Shown here one piece after another: positions 25,130 through 35,515 of a DNA stretch of 64,000 bases (its first letter is position 1; the number at the start of each line of letters is the position of its first letter). The notes beneath the pieces are model-generated. The model saw nothing but the letters and a program-made list of their open reading frames with translations, ran no database searches and was not told where the DNA came from. Position numbers and translations under genes: made by a program. Source of the stretch: Gemmiger sp. An50 (GTDB taxonomy: Bacteria; Bacillota; Clostridia; Oscillospirales; Ruminococcaceae); assembly GCF_002161595.1 (NCBI RefSeq), contig NZ_NFID01000007.1:94419-158418 (forward strand). Reading direction: 5' to 3'.

Positions 25130-27165
25130 TTATTGCGGCTTCCATTCGCGCAGATATTTGAAGGGAAACGGAAGCACCGTCCACGCACTGGCGCGCACAA
25201 AATCCACCTCCATCAGGGGCAGATATTCTGCAAAATGAGGTTGTCCGCCAGTGGCTGTGACCTTGCGGATGCAGCACGCACGCGCCAGCGATTGTTGCAA
25301 TGACTGACCGCAAGGACCGCTGTAATAGTATTGGGCATTGCCCTGTGTAAACAGGCGGATATCCAACGTCCCCGCAAAAAGCTGTTCCTTTGTTTTGTTC
25401 TGCTTCATTCCGCTGCCGAGCAGCACACCGGTGCGTGCGAAGATTTCCTCATTCACCCGCCGCCCCAATACCGTGCGAAGTCCCAGGCAACTGGACAGTT
25501 GTTTGCGTGTGGCTTGCGGAGCAAGCGCCAACAGATCGCTGTAAATGATCTCCAGTGCCTGCCGCTCTTTTTCCGGGGCATCAGAAAACATATTCTGCAC
25601 AACCGCTGCCAGAGGCTCCACGCTCAACTGTTCGCCATTGGGGGTTCGAGCCAACAGTTCCTGCAGCAGAGTGATTTCCGGCAATGTGTACCGATCTGTT
25701 TTTCGGATCACATGGATATTATCGGGATCCTGATAGACCAGTCCCTCCACATGAGGATCTACTTTTCCGCGGTCATCCTGAAACGCCCGGGCAATTTTTT
25801 CCTGCTCATCATCCTGCCAGAAGAGCTCTTCCTCCCACTGGCTGTATTCCAGAATGCCATCGGAATATACCCGCAAGCGGCGGTAGTGCGGCTGCTTATC
25901 CTTTCCTTTGCTTTCCTCGGGAATAATCACAAAATTCACCGGCGATGTGTACCCTGCGGCCGCCCAGTCATAGCAGGTAATTTTTTTCTGCAGAACATCC
26001 CGCTTGACCGCAAGCTCCTGCAGCACTTTGCGCAGAGCGGCACCTTCTTTTTTCTTTTTTTCGCACTCGTCTCCAGGCAGCTTAAAATCCTCCACCGTCA
26101 GATGCTGCACCGTGCAGTGGACGGGAGCCTTTCGGTAGGGATCCTGCTCCGGGCAATCCTCATAAAACTCCTTATCGTGTACGATGCGGAACAGGGTATC
26201 CCCTGCGGCGGGCACCCCTTCACACAAAGAAATCCCGCTGTATTCATTCAGTTTCAACCGTAGCAGATGAACCAGTTCTGCCGAACGTTCATCCTGAACC
26301 GTATCCTCCACAAAGGCCGGTGCTTCCCGAAGCCTGCGGCGAATCTTTTCCATCTGTGAACGTGCAGGTCTGCACCCCAGATGAGCCTCCTCCTGCAGAT
26401 ATTGCATGTTCAAGGTCAGGTAAGGAGCAAGCAGCCGGGCAACGTTGCCCAGAAAGTTTTGCAGCACTCCCACCTTGCTTCGGCGGAACTCGTCCAAAGA
26501 GCCAAATGCCAGAAATGAAACGGTATTTTTCTGGCTCTTATCCAGGTTTTTCATAACAAAGCGGGGAGTATTCTGATCGGGATCCTGCTGCACAAGCCGG
26601 CGGAGCGTGTAGCTTTGCCCATCAAACAGATACTGCGCTTCGCCCTGCTCTTCTTTCTTTTTTCTGCTTTGCTGAATGTGACCACAGAAAGTTTGATACA
26701 TCCCTCCCAGGTAAATTCGATCCGAATTGTCCAGAAGCTGCGGGGCACTTCTCCCCGCCCTTTCCGCCACGTTGCATCCAGATGATAGAGCTTTCCGGTC
26801 AGGTTATGATACATCTGCCCGCCAACGCTCAGCGCCGGCATTGCATTGCAAAGCAGCTGTGCCAACAGATACGACTGCTTCTGCGCCATCTCGACGGATG
26901 AAATCTCCCGCAGGCACACATCGCTCACTTGCTGTTCCAGTTCTGTTTTCAAAAGGTTCAGATTGGCGTTTTCCCGCTCATAGAGGATGTAGCAGCAAGC
27001 TCCCCGGGCGTAGGCCACCGAGAGGGCACGTCCCACCTGCAATGCCAGATCCGGCACCAGACTTTGGTAGTAATTGCCGTTGTCCCGTTTGGCCTCCAGA
27101 ATGAGGAATCGCTGTGCAATGGCATCGTGATCAAACAGGATTTGAAATTGATTGGTCGGAATCAA
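25130..27165 (-). pseudogene. Large uncharacterised protein of the helicase cassette, frameshifted
   Basis: Two overlapping frames join into one protein of about 675 residues. The first part (start to about residue 170) ends FWTIRIEFTWEGC...VTFSKAE; the second resumes at KKKEEQGEAQYLFDGQ and runs to a C-terminus with YYYSGPCGQSLQQSLARA and TVLPFPFKYLREW. The shift lies at an A6 run (26658-26663) and needs -1. The TTG start overlaps the helicase stop (TTGA) and has GGGGAGG eight bases away. No enzyme motif is recognised with certainty. The C-terminal pattern faintly recalls PIWI-type proteins of helicase/nuclease systems, a weak impression only. Probably inactivated unless the shift is programmed. 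Confidence 0.6.
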
Positions 27166-30100
27166 GGCAGCCACCTCCCCATATAGTCGATTGTTTCCCG
27201 ATTGATCGTGCCGTCCGGCAGCAGCAAGCCGGGGATTTCCACCAGTCTGCCATCCGTTGTAACAGACGGCGCAAAGTCAGATTCAGCAATCAGATTTAAC
27301 AAAAACGCACACTGCCCGCCCACGGCATCCAGTTTTGCCAGCGTTTTCTGCCGTACGATTTCTTCCGGCTGACGGGTACTGCTCTTCCAATGTTTGAAAT
27401 CGACCCATATACCGTTCGGCCCGACAAAGTCAAAAAACTCGAAGCATGCGGGGTCGTCGATTTCCTGCAGGGCAAGCCCCAGCTCTTTCTGCAAAATGAA
27501 CGAACCGGCAACTTCGCCCAGAGCGCCTTTATAGATGTTCTGGAACAGCACAGGACTGAGAATATAGGGTTCCTTTTCAAAATCAGTAGCCCAACCCTGT
27601 TCTTCAAAATAATCCCGCAGTCCGGGATAGCGAAGCAGGATGGGCAGCCGGGCTTCCTCGGCACTTACCTCGGAGGGAAACCCCCCTTGCGGCAATGTGG
27701 CCGCAAAGGCCGACCGGTTGCTTTCAAGCGCAAGCTGCACCTCGGAAAAATCGCCCTTCTGCGCAAAGAAATATCGGGGCTGTTCCGGGGAAAGCGGCAG
27801 ATAAAAGGTTCGGATCGCCGCACTCTCCCGATACAGCGTTTCGCTGGCCCGCGGACTGCGCAGTACCATTTGTCGCAGATCTTTCCAGAGGGCCATACTC
27901 TCGGCGTTCCATGGAACATTGAGCATCCGCATCAGATAAGCATTGCCCCGTGTGGCCACCCGTTCCGCCTCCAGATGCACCCGATCTGCTCGGGTGTATC
28001 CTGCCTGCATGGCCCGCTTTGCCCGGACAATGGCCTGCATTTCGGGGGCCAGTAATTTCCCTTCCAGACAATCCGCGTCCAGACACTGCAGCACTTTTGT
28101 TGTGGTGAACAGATAGACATTGGGCCGTTTGAGGAAGGTGCGTCCCATTCGCCCCACTGCCTGCACAACATCCCGCGTGACCTTGCCGTAAAAACTGCTG
28201 CACTGACGCAAGCGGGCCTGCGCCTGCGCGTCCACATTGCGTTTCCCCGAAAAGCAGCCAATGCCATTTCTCATCAGATTTTGCATGGTGTTGCAGGAGA
28301 TCTCGTCATTTTGATACAAGCACTCCATCTGGAAGCAATATTCCATCAGGTCGGCGCTTTTCCAGTTATCCGCGTCCCAAAGATTGACGCTCACATGGGT
28401 CACATCCCCAAGGTACACTGCGTCCACATCCTTGTGGGTCAGCCGGCCGTCCGCGGGATTTTCCGAGTCTCCCAGAACGACCAGTCCCTCGTGGTTTTGG
28501 ATAGGGTATTGCAGATTTTGCCCTGCGCCAAGCGTCTGATAGCTGGAAAAGATCATCCACCGTTCGCCATTTCCCAAGCGTTTCAGCAATTCTTCCTTGT
28601 CGCTTTCAAAGCGATCCCCACTGCGGAGCACCATCAAATTCCCACTTGCATCGGGATCGGCAAATTTCTGCTTCAGATCCTCCAGTGCATCCCGCAGGAT
28701 ATCCTCATCCAGCGAGGCTTTGCCCGAAGCAGGCAAAGCCTGATTCAAACAGAGAAATGCCTGTATTTCTCCATGCTGCCAAAAGGCTTTCATGGCTGTG
28801 AACAGAGCGCAATACCGCTTTTTGTCGTAGTCCCGCACGCCCCGTGCAGAAAAGCGATTCTCATATCGGGTCGCCACGGAATCGGAGCCAAACACTTCTT
28901 TCAGCCGTTCTCTTATGGGAAGCTCCTGCTGATCTACCACCTGCAGGTGTACCTGCACGGCTCCGTTCCGATAAGGCTCCCAGAGCTTTTCCATCTCCTG
29001 ACGGATGGCATCCTGCGCGGCGGGCGAAAGCGTGCGGAAATTCTTCCCCAACCGTTCTTTCAGGTACCGCAGATCATAGTTTCCCAGAACCGTGGGCAGA
29101 CTGGCAGTTGCGGACAACCCCACCACCTTTGCACGACGGCAGATGTACAACAGCACCTTTTCCGGGGTATTCTGCAGCTGGAAATACTGCAATCTGGTCT
29201 GTGTACGGTGGCGGTCGTCATCAATGAATTCAAACAGCCGGAACCCGGTTTCATAAAACGACAGATCCGGGGCAATTGCGCTGTGCACCGTACCGGCGCC
29301 TGTTTCCAGTCCGGCTGTCATCAACCGCACCTGTTCCGGACTCAGGCCGTATTCCCGGAAAATACTCTCGGCTGCAGCCGTTACCGGATAGCGATCTTCC
29401 GCCGCACCTCTGCCTGTATTCACCTGCCGGGCATACTCCTCGGCCCAACCGTAAACATATCGCTGGAATCGCAGCAGGAACACATGAATGCGCCGCAGAA
29501 GATTCTGCAGAACAAGACGTGCGGGATCATCCCTGTGGGCGTTGTAATTTTCCTGCGTATCCAGATGAATCTGCACCTGTGCCTGCTCATCGTTGCGCAC
29601 GGCCCGGATATGCGTTCGATTGCCATCCAGCACGGTCAGATAGGAGCTGTCGTGGAACAGAAAATTTCTGCCCTGCGTTTGCGTCGGCCCCACCGTTTTC
29701 ATGCTGTATTGCAGGGCGCCGTCCTGATAAATTGCTTCTGCCTGATCCAGAAGCGCCTGCCAGGTTCGATTTCGCCCGTTCTCATATCGGGCCCTCAGCA
29801 CCGTCAGTTCCCGACTGGCCTGGTGCATCCGGATTCCCTGATACACCTGATTGAACAGCTGCAGATAGTCGGCCCGCAAACTCAGAGATTTCTCAATCAA
29901 GCAATCAAGGATCACCTGCCGGGAAGCGTCAAATTCGTCAATGCAAAGAATCGCCCCCTGCAGCATCCGGTCGGACAGGCACTCAAAGCTGGGCTCCACA
30001 ATTGGCACATTGCGCGCCATCAGCTTTTTCACCGAAAGCAGCAGCACCTTATACTCCGACCAGAAAACCGCCGGATAAAATGCAGCGACCCAGCTGTAAC

Positions 30101-30628
30101 GCTTTTGTCTGCGAATGGCCTCCCGTCGTGCCGCCGGGCCTCCGGGAAATGTTTTGCGCAGGGTTGCTTCCACTTCACGGCGAAATGCCGGTTCCAGATC
30201 GGTGCGAATGGAGTCCAGCAGCTTCTGGGCCAGTTCAGAGGCAGCATCGCCGGGCTGATCCCGGTATCGCTTGTATTTTTGAAAAGCGTTTTCCAGTGCA
30301 CGAAAAGTATCAGTCCGGAACTCCTGCGGAGCCTCCTGCCGTTCCAGCGCATCAAGCACCGTGTCCGTGGCGGAACGCAGCACCAGAACTTCCTTTGCAA
30401 ACACATCACCGCGTCCGTCCTGCTCATAGGCACGACGCAGATCATCCACCGGCAGATTCTTCAAAAGCGTGGTGGCAAAAAGGACGCGCTGTCCTCCTCC
30501 TGTTTCAGATAGGAGTAAATTGCCTGTACCGCTTGGTATGTTTTTCCGTAGCCGGTGAGCGCCTCTGCCAAAAGCAATCCCGGCTCGATCAGCGGGTTAC
30601 GGAAATATTCAGCCAGTTCCTGTTGCAT
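27162..30628 (-). pseudogene. SF2 helicase with C-terminal PD-(D/E)XK-like nuclease, frameshifted
   Basis: The true start is an ATG behind AAGGAGG. The first 45 codons carry Walker A (AEALTGYGKTYQA); that frame then stops at 30461. The rest continues in another frame from GQRVLFATTLLKN. Helicase motifs follow: II ILCIDEFD, III VVGLSATAS, V SSYQTLGAGQNLQ, VI QAVGRMGR. The last 170 residues contain GEVAG...FFDF and VDFKHWK, a D-x-K arrangement of restriction-type nucleases. The break lies in a GGA-GGA-GGA run (30491-30502) and equals one lost base. The full protein would be about 1155 residues. Overlap with the next gene implies a shared complex. Confidence 0.7.
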
Positions 30629-30693
30629 AAAGCCTCCTTGTTTATCAAAATGAAATCCGAAGCAGTATAACCTGAGTATATCGTTTCAGTTTT

Positions 30694-30704
30694 TCAATAA
30701 TTGA
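30694..30704. promoter_or_regulatory. Short palindrome upstream of the helicase gene
   Basis: Perfect 11-base palindrome TCAAT-A-ATTGA in an AT-rich 110-bp gap between the WYL regulator and the helicase. A possible operator for the WYL protein; unproven. Confidence 0.3.
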
Positions 30705-30738
30705 TAAACTGGACTTCAAAAAGCAAAAAAATTACCGC

Positions 30739-31734
30739 TCATTGGCGGTAATAGTCGCATATTGTCATTAATCGATTCCGGATTCTGTCGCGCACGGCAG
30801 GCGGGCCAAGCACTTCCATTTTATCTGCCTGTCCCAGAACCCATCGCTCAAAGCCGGTGGAAAGCTCCACCTTTGCATTGAAGCGCACCCAGTTTTCCTT
30901 TTCCTCATCCGGCACCGGACGGATGTCTGTACCCAAGATTTCAAAGGCCATATCCAAAAGATCCCGATGCAGCCGGAATGTGGCCCAACAGGACTCTTGT
31001 GCAGGGAACATGCCAAACTGCCCATAGTTCAAGGGTTTGGAAGATACCTTTTTCCAATAAGGCACCGAGATTGACAGCTCGGTCATTCGATCAACCCGGT
31101 AATTCCGTTGCTGGTTTTCTTCCGGGTGCGCAGGGTTCAGCGCAATCAGATAATAGTGCTCTTTTTCCCAAACCACTTTCAGCGGCAAAATCCGTTCATA
31201 CCGTCTGACGGGCCGCTGCTGCCCATCCAAATCAAATTTACAGTAGGTGAAATCAAGGCATCTGCGCATATCCAAAGCCTGATAGAGAAGCTGCAGCGTC
31301 TGCGGTAACTTTTTGTTCTGCATCAGGCAGTCACGCACCTGTACTCTCTGGCGAAGCTGTCTGACCTCCTGCTGCGAAAGGAATCCCTCCAATTGAGAGA
31401 TAAGAGCTTTTTTCTGATCAGGACTCAAAAAACGACTGATGGAAATAGAGTCAAAAATCATCCGCGCTTCGTTCAAGCCAAACTTTGGATGGTATGCTTT
31501 ATAGCTGCACTGGTTATGTGCCAGAACCTGTGAATCAACCCGAACCGAAAGCGCCCGCAGATCGCTTAATTCCATCAACACGGAAAGATCCCGGCGGATT
31601 CCCTGCTCCGAGCAGCGTTCGTCCGGATATTGCTGGATTAATCTGTCATGAATTTCATGCAACGTCAGCGCCCGTTGCCCATTGGTTTCCTGCTGCAGGA
31701 TCGAAAGCACATGGATCAGTCTGGCCTTACTCAT
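30739..31734 (-). CDS. WYL-domain transcriptional regulator
   Basis: A 331-residue regulator. The N-terminal winged helix (about 1-80) includes SEQGIRRDLSVLMEL. The WYL domain (about 155-235) has LDFTYCKFDLDG and HYYLIALN, where the namesake motif is YYL, then NYRVDRM. A C-terminal WCX-type extension ends the protein. WYL regulators are frequent controllers of phage-defence loci (for example BrxR and CapW). Here it immediately precedes the helicase-nuclease gene on the same strand, the expected position for a repressor of a defence operon. It looks intact. Confidence 0.88.
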   Translation of the reverse strand: MSKARLIHVLSILQQETNGQRALTLHEIHDRLIQQYPDERCSEQGIRRDLSVLMELSDLRALSVRVDSQVLAHNQCSYKAYHPKFGLNEARMIFDSISISRFLSPDQKKALISQLEGFLSQQEVRQLRQRVQVRDCLMQNKKLPQTLQLLYQALDMRRCLDFTYCKFDLDGQQRPVRRYERILPLKVVWEKEHYYLIALNPAHPEENQQRNYRVDRMTELSISVPYWKKVSSKPLNYGQFGMFPAQESCWATFRLHRDLLDMAFEILGTDIRPVPDEEKENWVRFNAKVELSTGFERWVLGQADKMEVLGPPAVRDRIRNRLMTICDYYRQ

Positions 31735-31841
31735 GATAACCTCTCCCCGAATGGCGTTTTTTAATTATAGTATATTGACCGCGAGGGGCGAAAGCAATGC
31801 TGCGCGGCTCTGTTTTTCCGTTCCCTTTTGGTACCAGACAA

Positions 31842-31877
31842 AGGAAGGGCCTTTTGCTTTTGCAAAAGGCCCTTCCT
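31842..31877. terminator. Bidirectional terminator
   Basis: 16-bp perfect stem (AGGAAGGGCCTTTTGC with its complement) and a TTTT loop, located between the WYL regulator's upstream region and the end of the Old Yellow Enzyme gene. Confidence 0.75.
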
Positions 31878-31915
31878 CCTATAAATATAATTCCGGTTTT
31901 ACAGCAATGATCCGT

Positions 31916-33832
31916 TTATTCCATTACACGGATTGCATGGTAACCTTCATGTACCGCGGTAAGAATCTTGCGGGGAGCAATGGCATCACCGATCACGGTA
32001 ATATTGTCGTAGTTTGCCTCCAGCAGATCCTCCAACTGATTATTCGCTTTGAAACCGGCAGCATTGAACACGGTATCGCAGGTCAAAACGATGGTTTCGC
32101 CATCCTTCTCGTAAGTAACAGAATCCGGAGTGATCTTTGTTACCTTGGCTCCTGCGGCCACCTTTACTCCCCGATCCTTCACCATATTGCGCAGATGCTG
32201 ATCGTTATTCAGGCAATGTGCCGCACTGAACAGAATATCCGGCATCATCTCCACAATGGTGACCTCGTCTGCATTGGGCGCGATATCGCAGGCCGCTTCG
32301 GTACCGGCCAGACCGCCGCCAATTACAACAACCTTTTTGCCCGCAGCAGCGTTATGGGTCAGATACTCGGAGACAGGTGTTGCATTTTCAATGCCCGGAA
32401 TCGGAGGAATTGCAGGATCGGCACCAGCAGCCAAAATCACCTTATCCCAATTGCCGCCCAGTACATTTTCTGCGGTGGCTGCCTTGTTATAGCGAACCTT
32501 TACGCCCAGCTTATCGCACTGCACCTTCATATAGTTGATTAGCTTAATGATATCGGCCTTGAAATCCGGACCACCCGCTGCCCAAAGCGTGCCACCCAGA
32601 CGGTCGGTCTTCTCCCACAGCTCCACATCCCAGCTACGCTGACGGGCAGTAATGGCAGCGGACATACCGCCGGGGCCGCCGCCGATGACCAGAATCGATT
32701 TCTTGGAGCCATCCGGCTTGGGCAGAGCATAATCCCGTTCCGCATAGCAGGTGGGGTTCACAGCGCAATAGTAATGTTTGCCGGAGAATCCAGCCAGCAA
32801 GCATTCGTTGCAGCCAACACAGGGGCGAATATCCTCGTAGCGTCCTTCCTTGACCTTGGTCGGCCAGTAGGGATCGGCCAGCATTTCATGACCCAGGCCC
32901 AGGTAATCGAGCGTTCCGTCCTCAATCACCTTGTTGGCCAGCTTGGGATCAAACAGCTTGCCATCGCCCAGTACCGGAATATTCACAACTTCCTTGATTG
33001 CCTTCTGTACATCCAGCTTGTGGCCATGCTTGGAGTAAATGGTGGTGATTGCCTGATACCACTCCTCATAGCATCCGGTATCCACATGTAGAGCAGTTAC
33101 ACCGGCTTTTTCAAAGATTTTTGCCATTTCGATGCCTTCGTCCAGAGTGCGGAAGCCTTCTACGCGCTGATCAGGAGTGAATTTTACCAGAATGGGGAAA
33201 TTCTTCGGCACATTCTGTTTGATCGCTTCGATGCACTCCAGCGTAAAGCGCATACGGTTCTCCAGACTGCCGCCGTACTCGTCGGTACGGTTGTTCCACT
33301 GCTTGGACTGGAACTGATCCAGCAGATATCCGCCATAAGCATGAAGCTCCACCGCATCCGCGCCTGCGTTGATGGCCAGGCTTGCGGAATAGCCCACCTT
33401 TTCCACCAGATAATGAATGTCCTCCTTGGAGAACGGCTTACAGATCAGATCCTTGTACCAGAAGGCACCCACAGAGCCCGCGGAATACGGCGGAGTAAAC
33501 GGATCAGTGAACTGCTGCCGACCCAGACCGGGAGAAAGCTGGACACATACCTTGGCGCCGTAATTGTGGCAGCGCTCAACAAGCATATTCAAACGCTCTA
33601 CGTGATGGAAATTGGAAAGCTCCGTGCAGGGCCGCGCCTCATATTTTGTAGAGACCACATTGGCACCGGTAATAATCAGACCAGCGCCGCCCTTGGCTCG
33701 TTCCATAAAATAGTCGATGCCTTCATTGCAATAAGAGCCATCTGCCTCACCAGTGGTTCCCATTGGAGACATGAAAATTCGATTTTTCAGCTTCATGGAG
33801 CCCAATTGCGTTTTGTCAAATAAACTGTTCAT
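31916..33832 (-). CDS. NADH:flavin oxidoreductase, Old Yellow Enzyme / enoate reductase type
   Basis: A 638-residue iron-sulfur flavoenzyme. The FMN TIM barrel (about 1-365) contains VELHAYGGYLLDQF. The cluster motif CVGCNECL...CAVNPTC lies near 345-370. The C-terminal part has two dinucleotide motifs, VIGGGPGGMSAA and VVIGGGLAGTEAA. This is the layout of 2-enoate, 2,4-dienoyl-CoA and BaiCD/BaiH bile-acid reductases. Specificity cannot be read from sequence. Divergent from a PucR-like regulator, which may control it. Confidence 0.88.
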   Translation of the reverse strand: MNSLFDKTQLGSMKLKNRIFMSPMGTTGEADGSYCNEGIDYFMERAKGGAGLIITGANVVSTKYEARPCTELSNFHHVERLNMLVERCHNYGAKVCVQLSPGLGRQQFTDPFTPPYSAGSVGAFWYKDLICKPFSKEDIHYLVEKVGYSASLAINAGADAVELHAYGGYLLDQFQSKQWNNRTDEYGGSLENRMRFTLECIEAIKQNVPKNFPILVKFTPDQRVEGFRTLDEGIEMAKIFEKAGVTALHVDTGCYEEWYQAITTIYSKHGHKLDVQKAIKEVVNIPVLGDGKLFDPKLANKVIEDGTLDYLGLGHEMLADPYWPTKVKEGRYEDIRPCVGCNECLLAGFSGKHYYCAVNPTCYAERDYALPKPDGSKKSILVIGGGPGGMSAAITARQRSWDVELWEKTDRLGGTLWAAGGPDFKADIIKLINYMKVQCDKLGVKVRYNKAATAENVLGGNWDKVILAAGADPAIPPIPGIENATPVSEYLTHNAAAGKKVVVIGGGLAGTEAACDIAPNADEVTIVEMMPDILFSAAHCLNNDQHLRNMVKDRGVKVAAGAKVTKITPDSVTYEKDGETIVLTCDTVFNAAGFKANNQLEDLLEANYDNITVIGDAIAPRKILTAVHEGYHAIRVME

Positions 33833-33994
33833 TGATGTATCCTCCTTGTCAACTGATGTTTGTGCCCTTCCAATTTTTTACACTTTTTATGCGATTCCTC
33901 CCAACTGCAGCAGAACGCTATTTTTGCTTTGAAAAAGCAGCAAACGGGTAACCTTACGTTGCAAAAGATTACACTCCGCATCCCTTTCAACGGA

Positions 33995-34024
33995 TTGCCG
34001 CTCCGTTCTAAAATCTGTTATAAT
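33995..34024 (+). promoter_or_regulatory. Promoter of the PucR-like regulator
   Basis: TTGCCG, 18 bases, then TATAAT. About 100 bases of leader follow before the AAAGGAGG and ATG. Confidence 0.55.
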
Positions 34025-34127
34025 AAAATGGTTAAAGCTGTAACAAACTTTCTGCAGCAATTATACCACTGTGGCTTTCCCTTGCCCATGTGGCGCTCCA
34101 CAAACCGTAAAGGAGGATTTGTGCAAA

Positions 34128-35378
34128 ATGACAGTTCGTTTTCAACGACAGAACGAAGGAACTGTTCCAGAAGCCTATCACATCTTCTTCGAAGTATTAA
34201 AAGAGGATAATATTGATGCGATGGTAAAGGCCGCTTGGGAATTTTTTGGTCTGCCTATTCTTCTGACTGACGAAAACTACAAATCCATATGTCAGTACCC
34301 CCCAAGAAAGCTGGGACAACCAATTTGGGATGCACTTTTGGAAAACACTGCCTTACCGCTCGATGTGATCCAAATCTACAATGACGCTTATTTAAAGGAC
34401 AGCGAGCCATACTATAAACCGTTCTACTCAAACGAAGGCCCTTCCGAAGACTGTCCCCGTATTTTTGGAGAAATTCATTCCCAAAGCCGAATTTATGGAT
34501 ATATCGGGATTTTCTTCTTTGACTCGCCGCTTCTTCCTCAGGATCTGGAATGTACACAAATTTTTCTGGACGCATTAACGATGCTGATGCTTCCCCGCCA
34601 CGGCAGAGAAGGCGCATCCCGATCCTCTTATCTGAAGGATCTGCTGGAAGAAAGTACTTCTCCGGAAGCGAAAGCACTGGCGCTTCGTTCACTTACTTCC
34701 TGCCTTCCGGGTTCCTATGCGGTGATGGCCACTCCCATTGGCAGCACCGCATCTCAGCAATCTTTTGCATTTCTTGCAATTTCCAAAATCCCCATGCGGC
34801 ACCGTTGCGCTGTAAGTACAATTTATCAGGGCTGCATTGTGACTCTGTTTGGTCGGTTGGGAAAAGAGGGCTTCTCACCTCAGGAACGAGAAGTTTTCCA
34901 GCAGGTCGCAACATTTCTGTCTCAGACTCATGTCTCCAGCGGCATTTCGCATCTGTTTTCAGATCTAACAGAGCTTAGCGGGCGTTTTCAGCAAGCGCAT
35001 ATGGCCTCTCTTGCAACCAATGAGCCCTGTGTCTTTTTTCAGGATGTCTTCCCCGCCCCTATTTTCGAAGCCGTGTGCGCTCATGTGAACGTGAACATGT
35101 TTCTTCATTCTGCTCTGGATCAGCTGCTGGCCTATGATGCTACCAATCAAACCGAATACTTCCGCACCTTGCAAGTGTACAGCCTGACATTACATAACAA
35201 AGAATCCACCGCCCAGATTCTTTGCATTCACCGAAACACTCTCCTGTATCGCTTGGGAAAAATCACTGAATTATTCCAAATCCCATTTGAAGAGCCCCGC
35301 ACTGCGCTGGCATTGCTCAACAGCTTTCAGCTCTATGGAATCAATACCCTCGGACGCAGCGATTTTGGCCTATATTGA
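34128..35378 (+). CDS. PucR/CdaR-type transcriptional regulator
   Basis: A 416-residue protein. The C-terminus carries the PucR-type helix-turn-helix (STAQILCIHRNTLLYRLGKITELFQI), preceded by an unassigned sensory region with a GAF-like pattern in the middle. The ATG behind AAAGGAGG is preferred over a longer frame. It faces away from the Old Yellow Enzyme gene with a shared promoter region, so it probably senses the substrate of that enzyme. Confidence 0.82.
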   Translation: MTVRFQRQNEGTVPEAYHIFFEVLKEDNIDAMVKAAWEFFGLPILLTDENYKSICQYPPRKLGQPIWDALLENTALPLDVIQIYNDAYLKDSEPYYKPFYSNEGPSEDCPRIFGEIHSQSRIYGYIGIFFFDSPLLPQDLECTQIFLDALTMLMLPRHGREGASRSSYLKDLLEESTSPEAKALALRSLTSCLPGSYAVMATPIGSTASQQSFAFLAISKIPMRHRCAVSTIYQGCIVTLFGRLGKEGFSPQEREVFQQVATFLSQTHVSSGISHLFSDLTELSGRFQQAHMASLATNEPCVFFQDVFPAPIFEAVCAHVNVNMFLHSALDQLLAYDATNQTEYFRTLQVYSLTLHNKESTAQILCIHRNTLLYRLGKITELFQIPFEEPRTALALLNSFQLYGINTLGRSDFGLY

Positions 35379-35456
35379 TAATTTCGCACAGAGAAGTCTG
35401 CTTCAAAACAACCTAAGACGAGCCGTTTTTTCTGTAATCCACTGAAGAAAAGCAAA

Positions 35457-35497
35457 GGAGCGATACCCGCTTTCAGAACGGGTATCGCTCCTTTTGT
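35457..35497. terminator. Bidirectional terminator between convergent genes
   Basis: 13-bp perfect stem (GGAGCGATACCCG with its complement at 35479-35491), 9-base loop, T-rich tails on both strands. Separates the PucR-like gene and the surface nucleotidase. Confidence 0.85.
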
Positions 35498-35515
35498 CTT
35501 TTACTCAGCGAATGC

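Noticed and set aside
26655..26665. A dnaX-like programmed -1 frameshift in the partner gene
   Set aside because: The heptamer A-AAA-AAG is in the phase of the downstream frame, not the incoming one, and I see no stimulatory stem or upstream Shine-Dalgarno that is convincing.
30491..30502. GGA triplet run as a phase-variation switch of the helicase
   Set aside because: Only three repeats; too short for efficient slippage. A single base loss is simpler.
28281..30512. A long plus-strand open frame opposite the helicase
   Set aside because: No motifs or ribosome site; helicase motifs on the minus strand are unambiguous.
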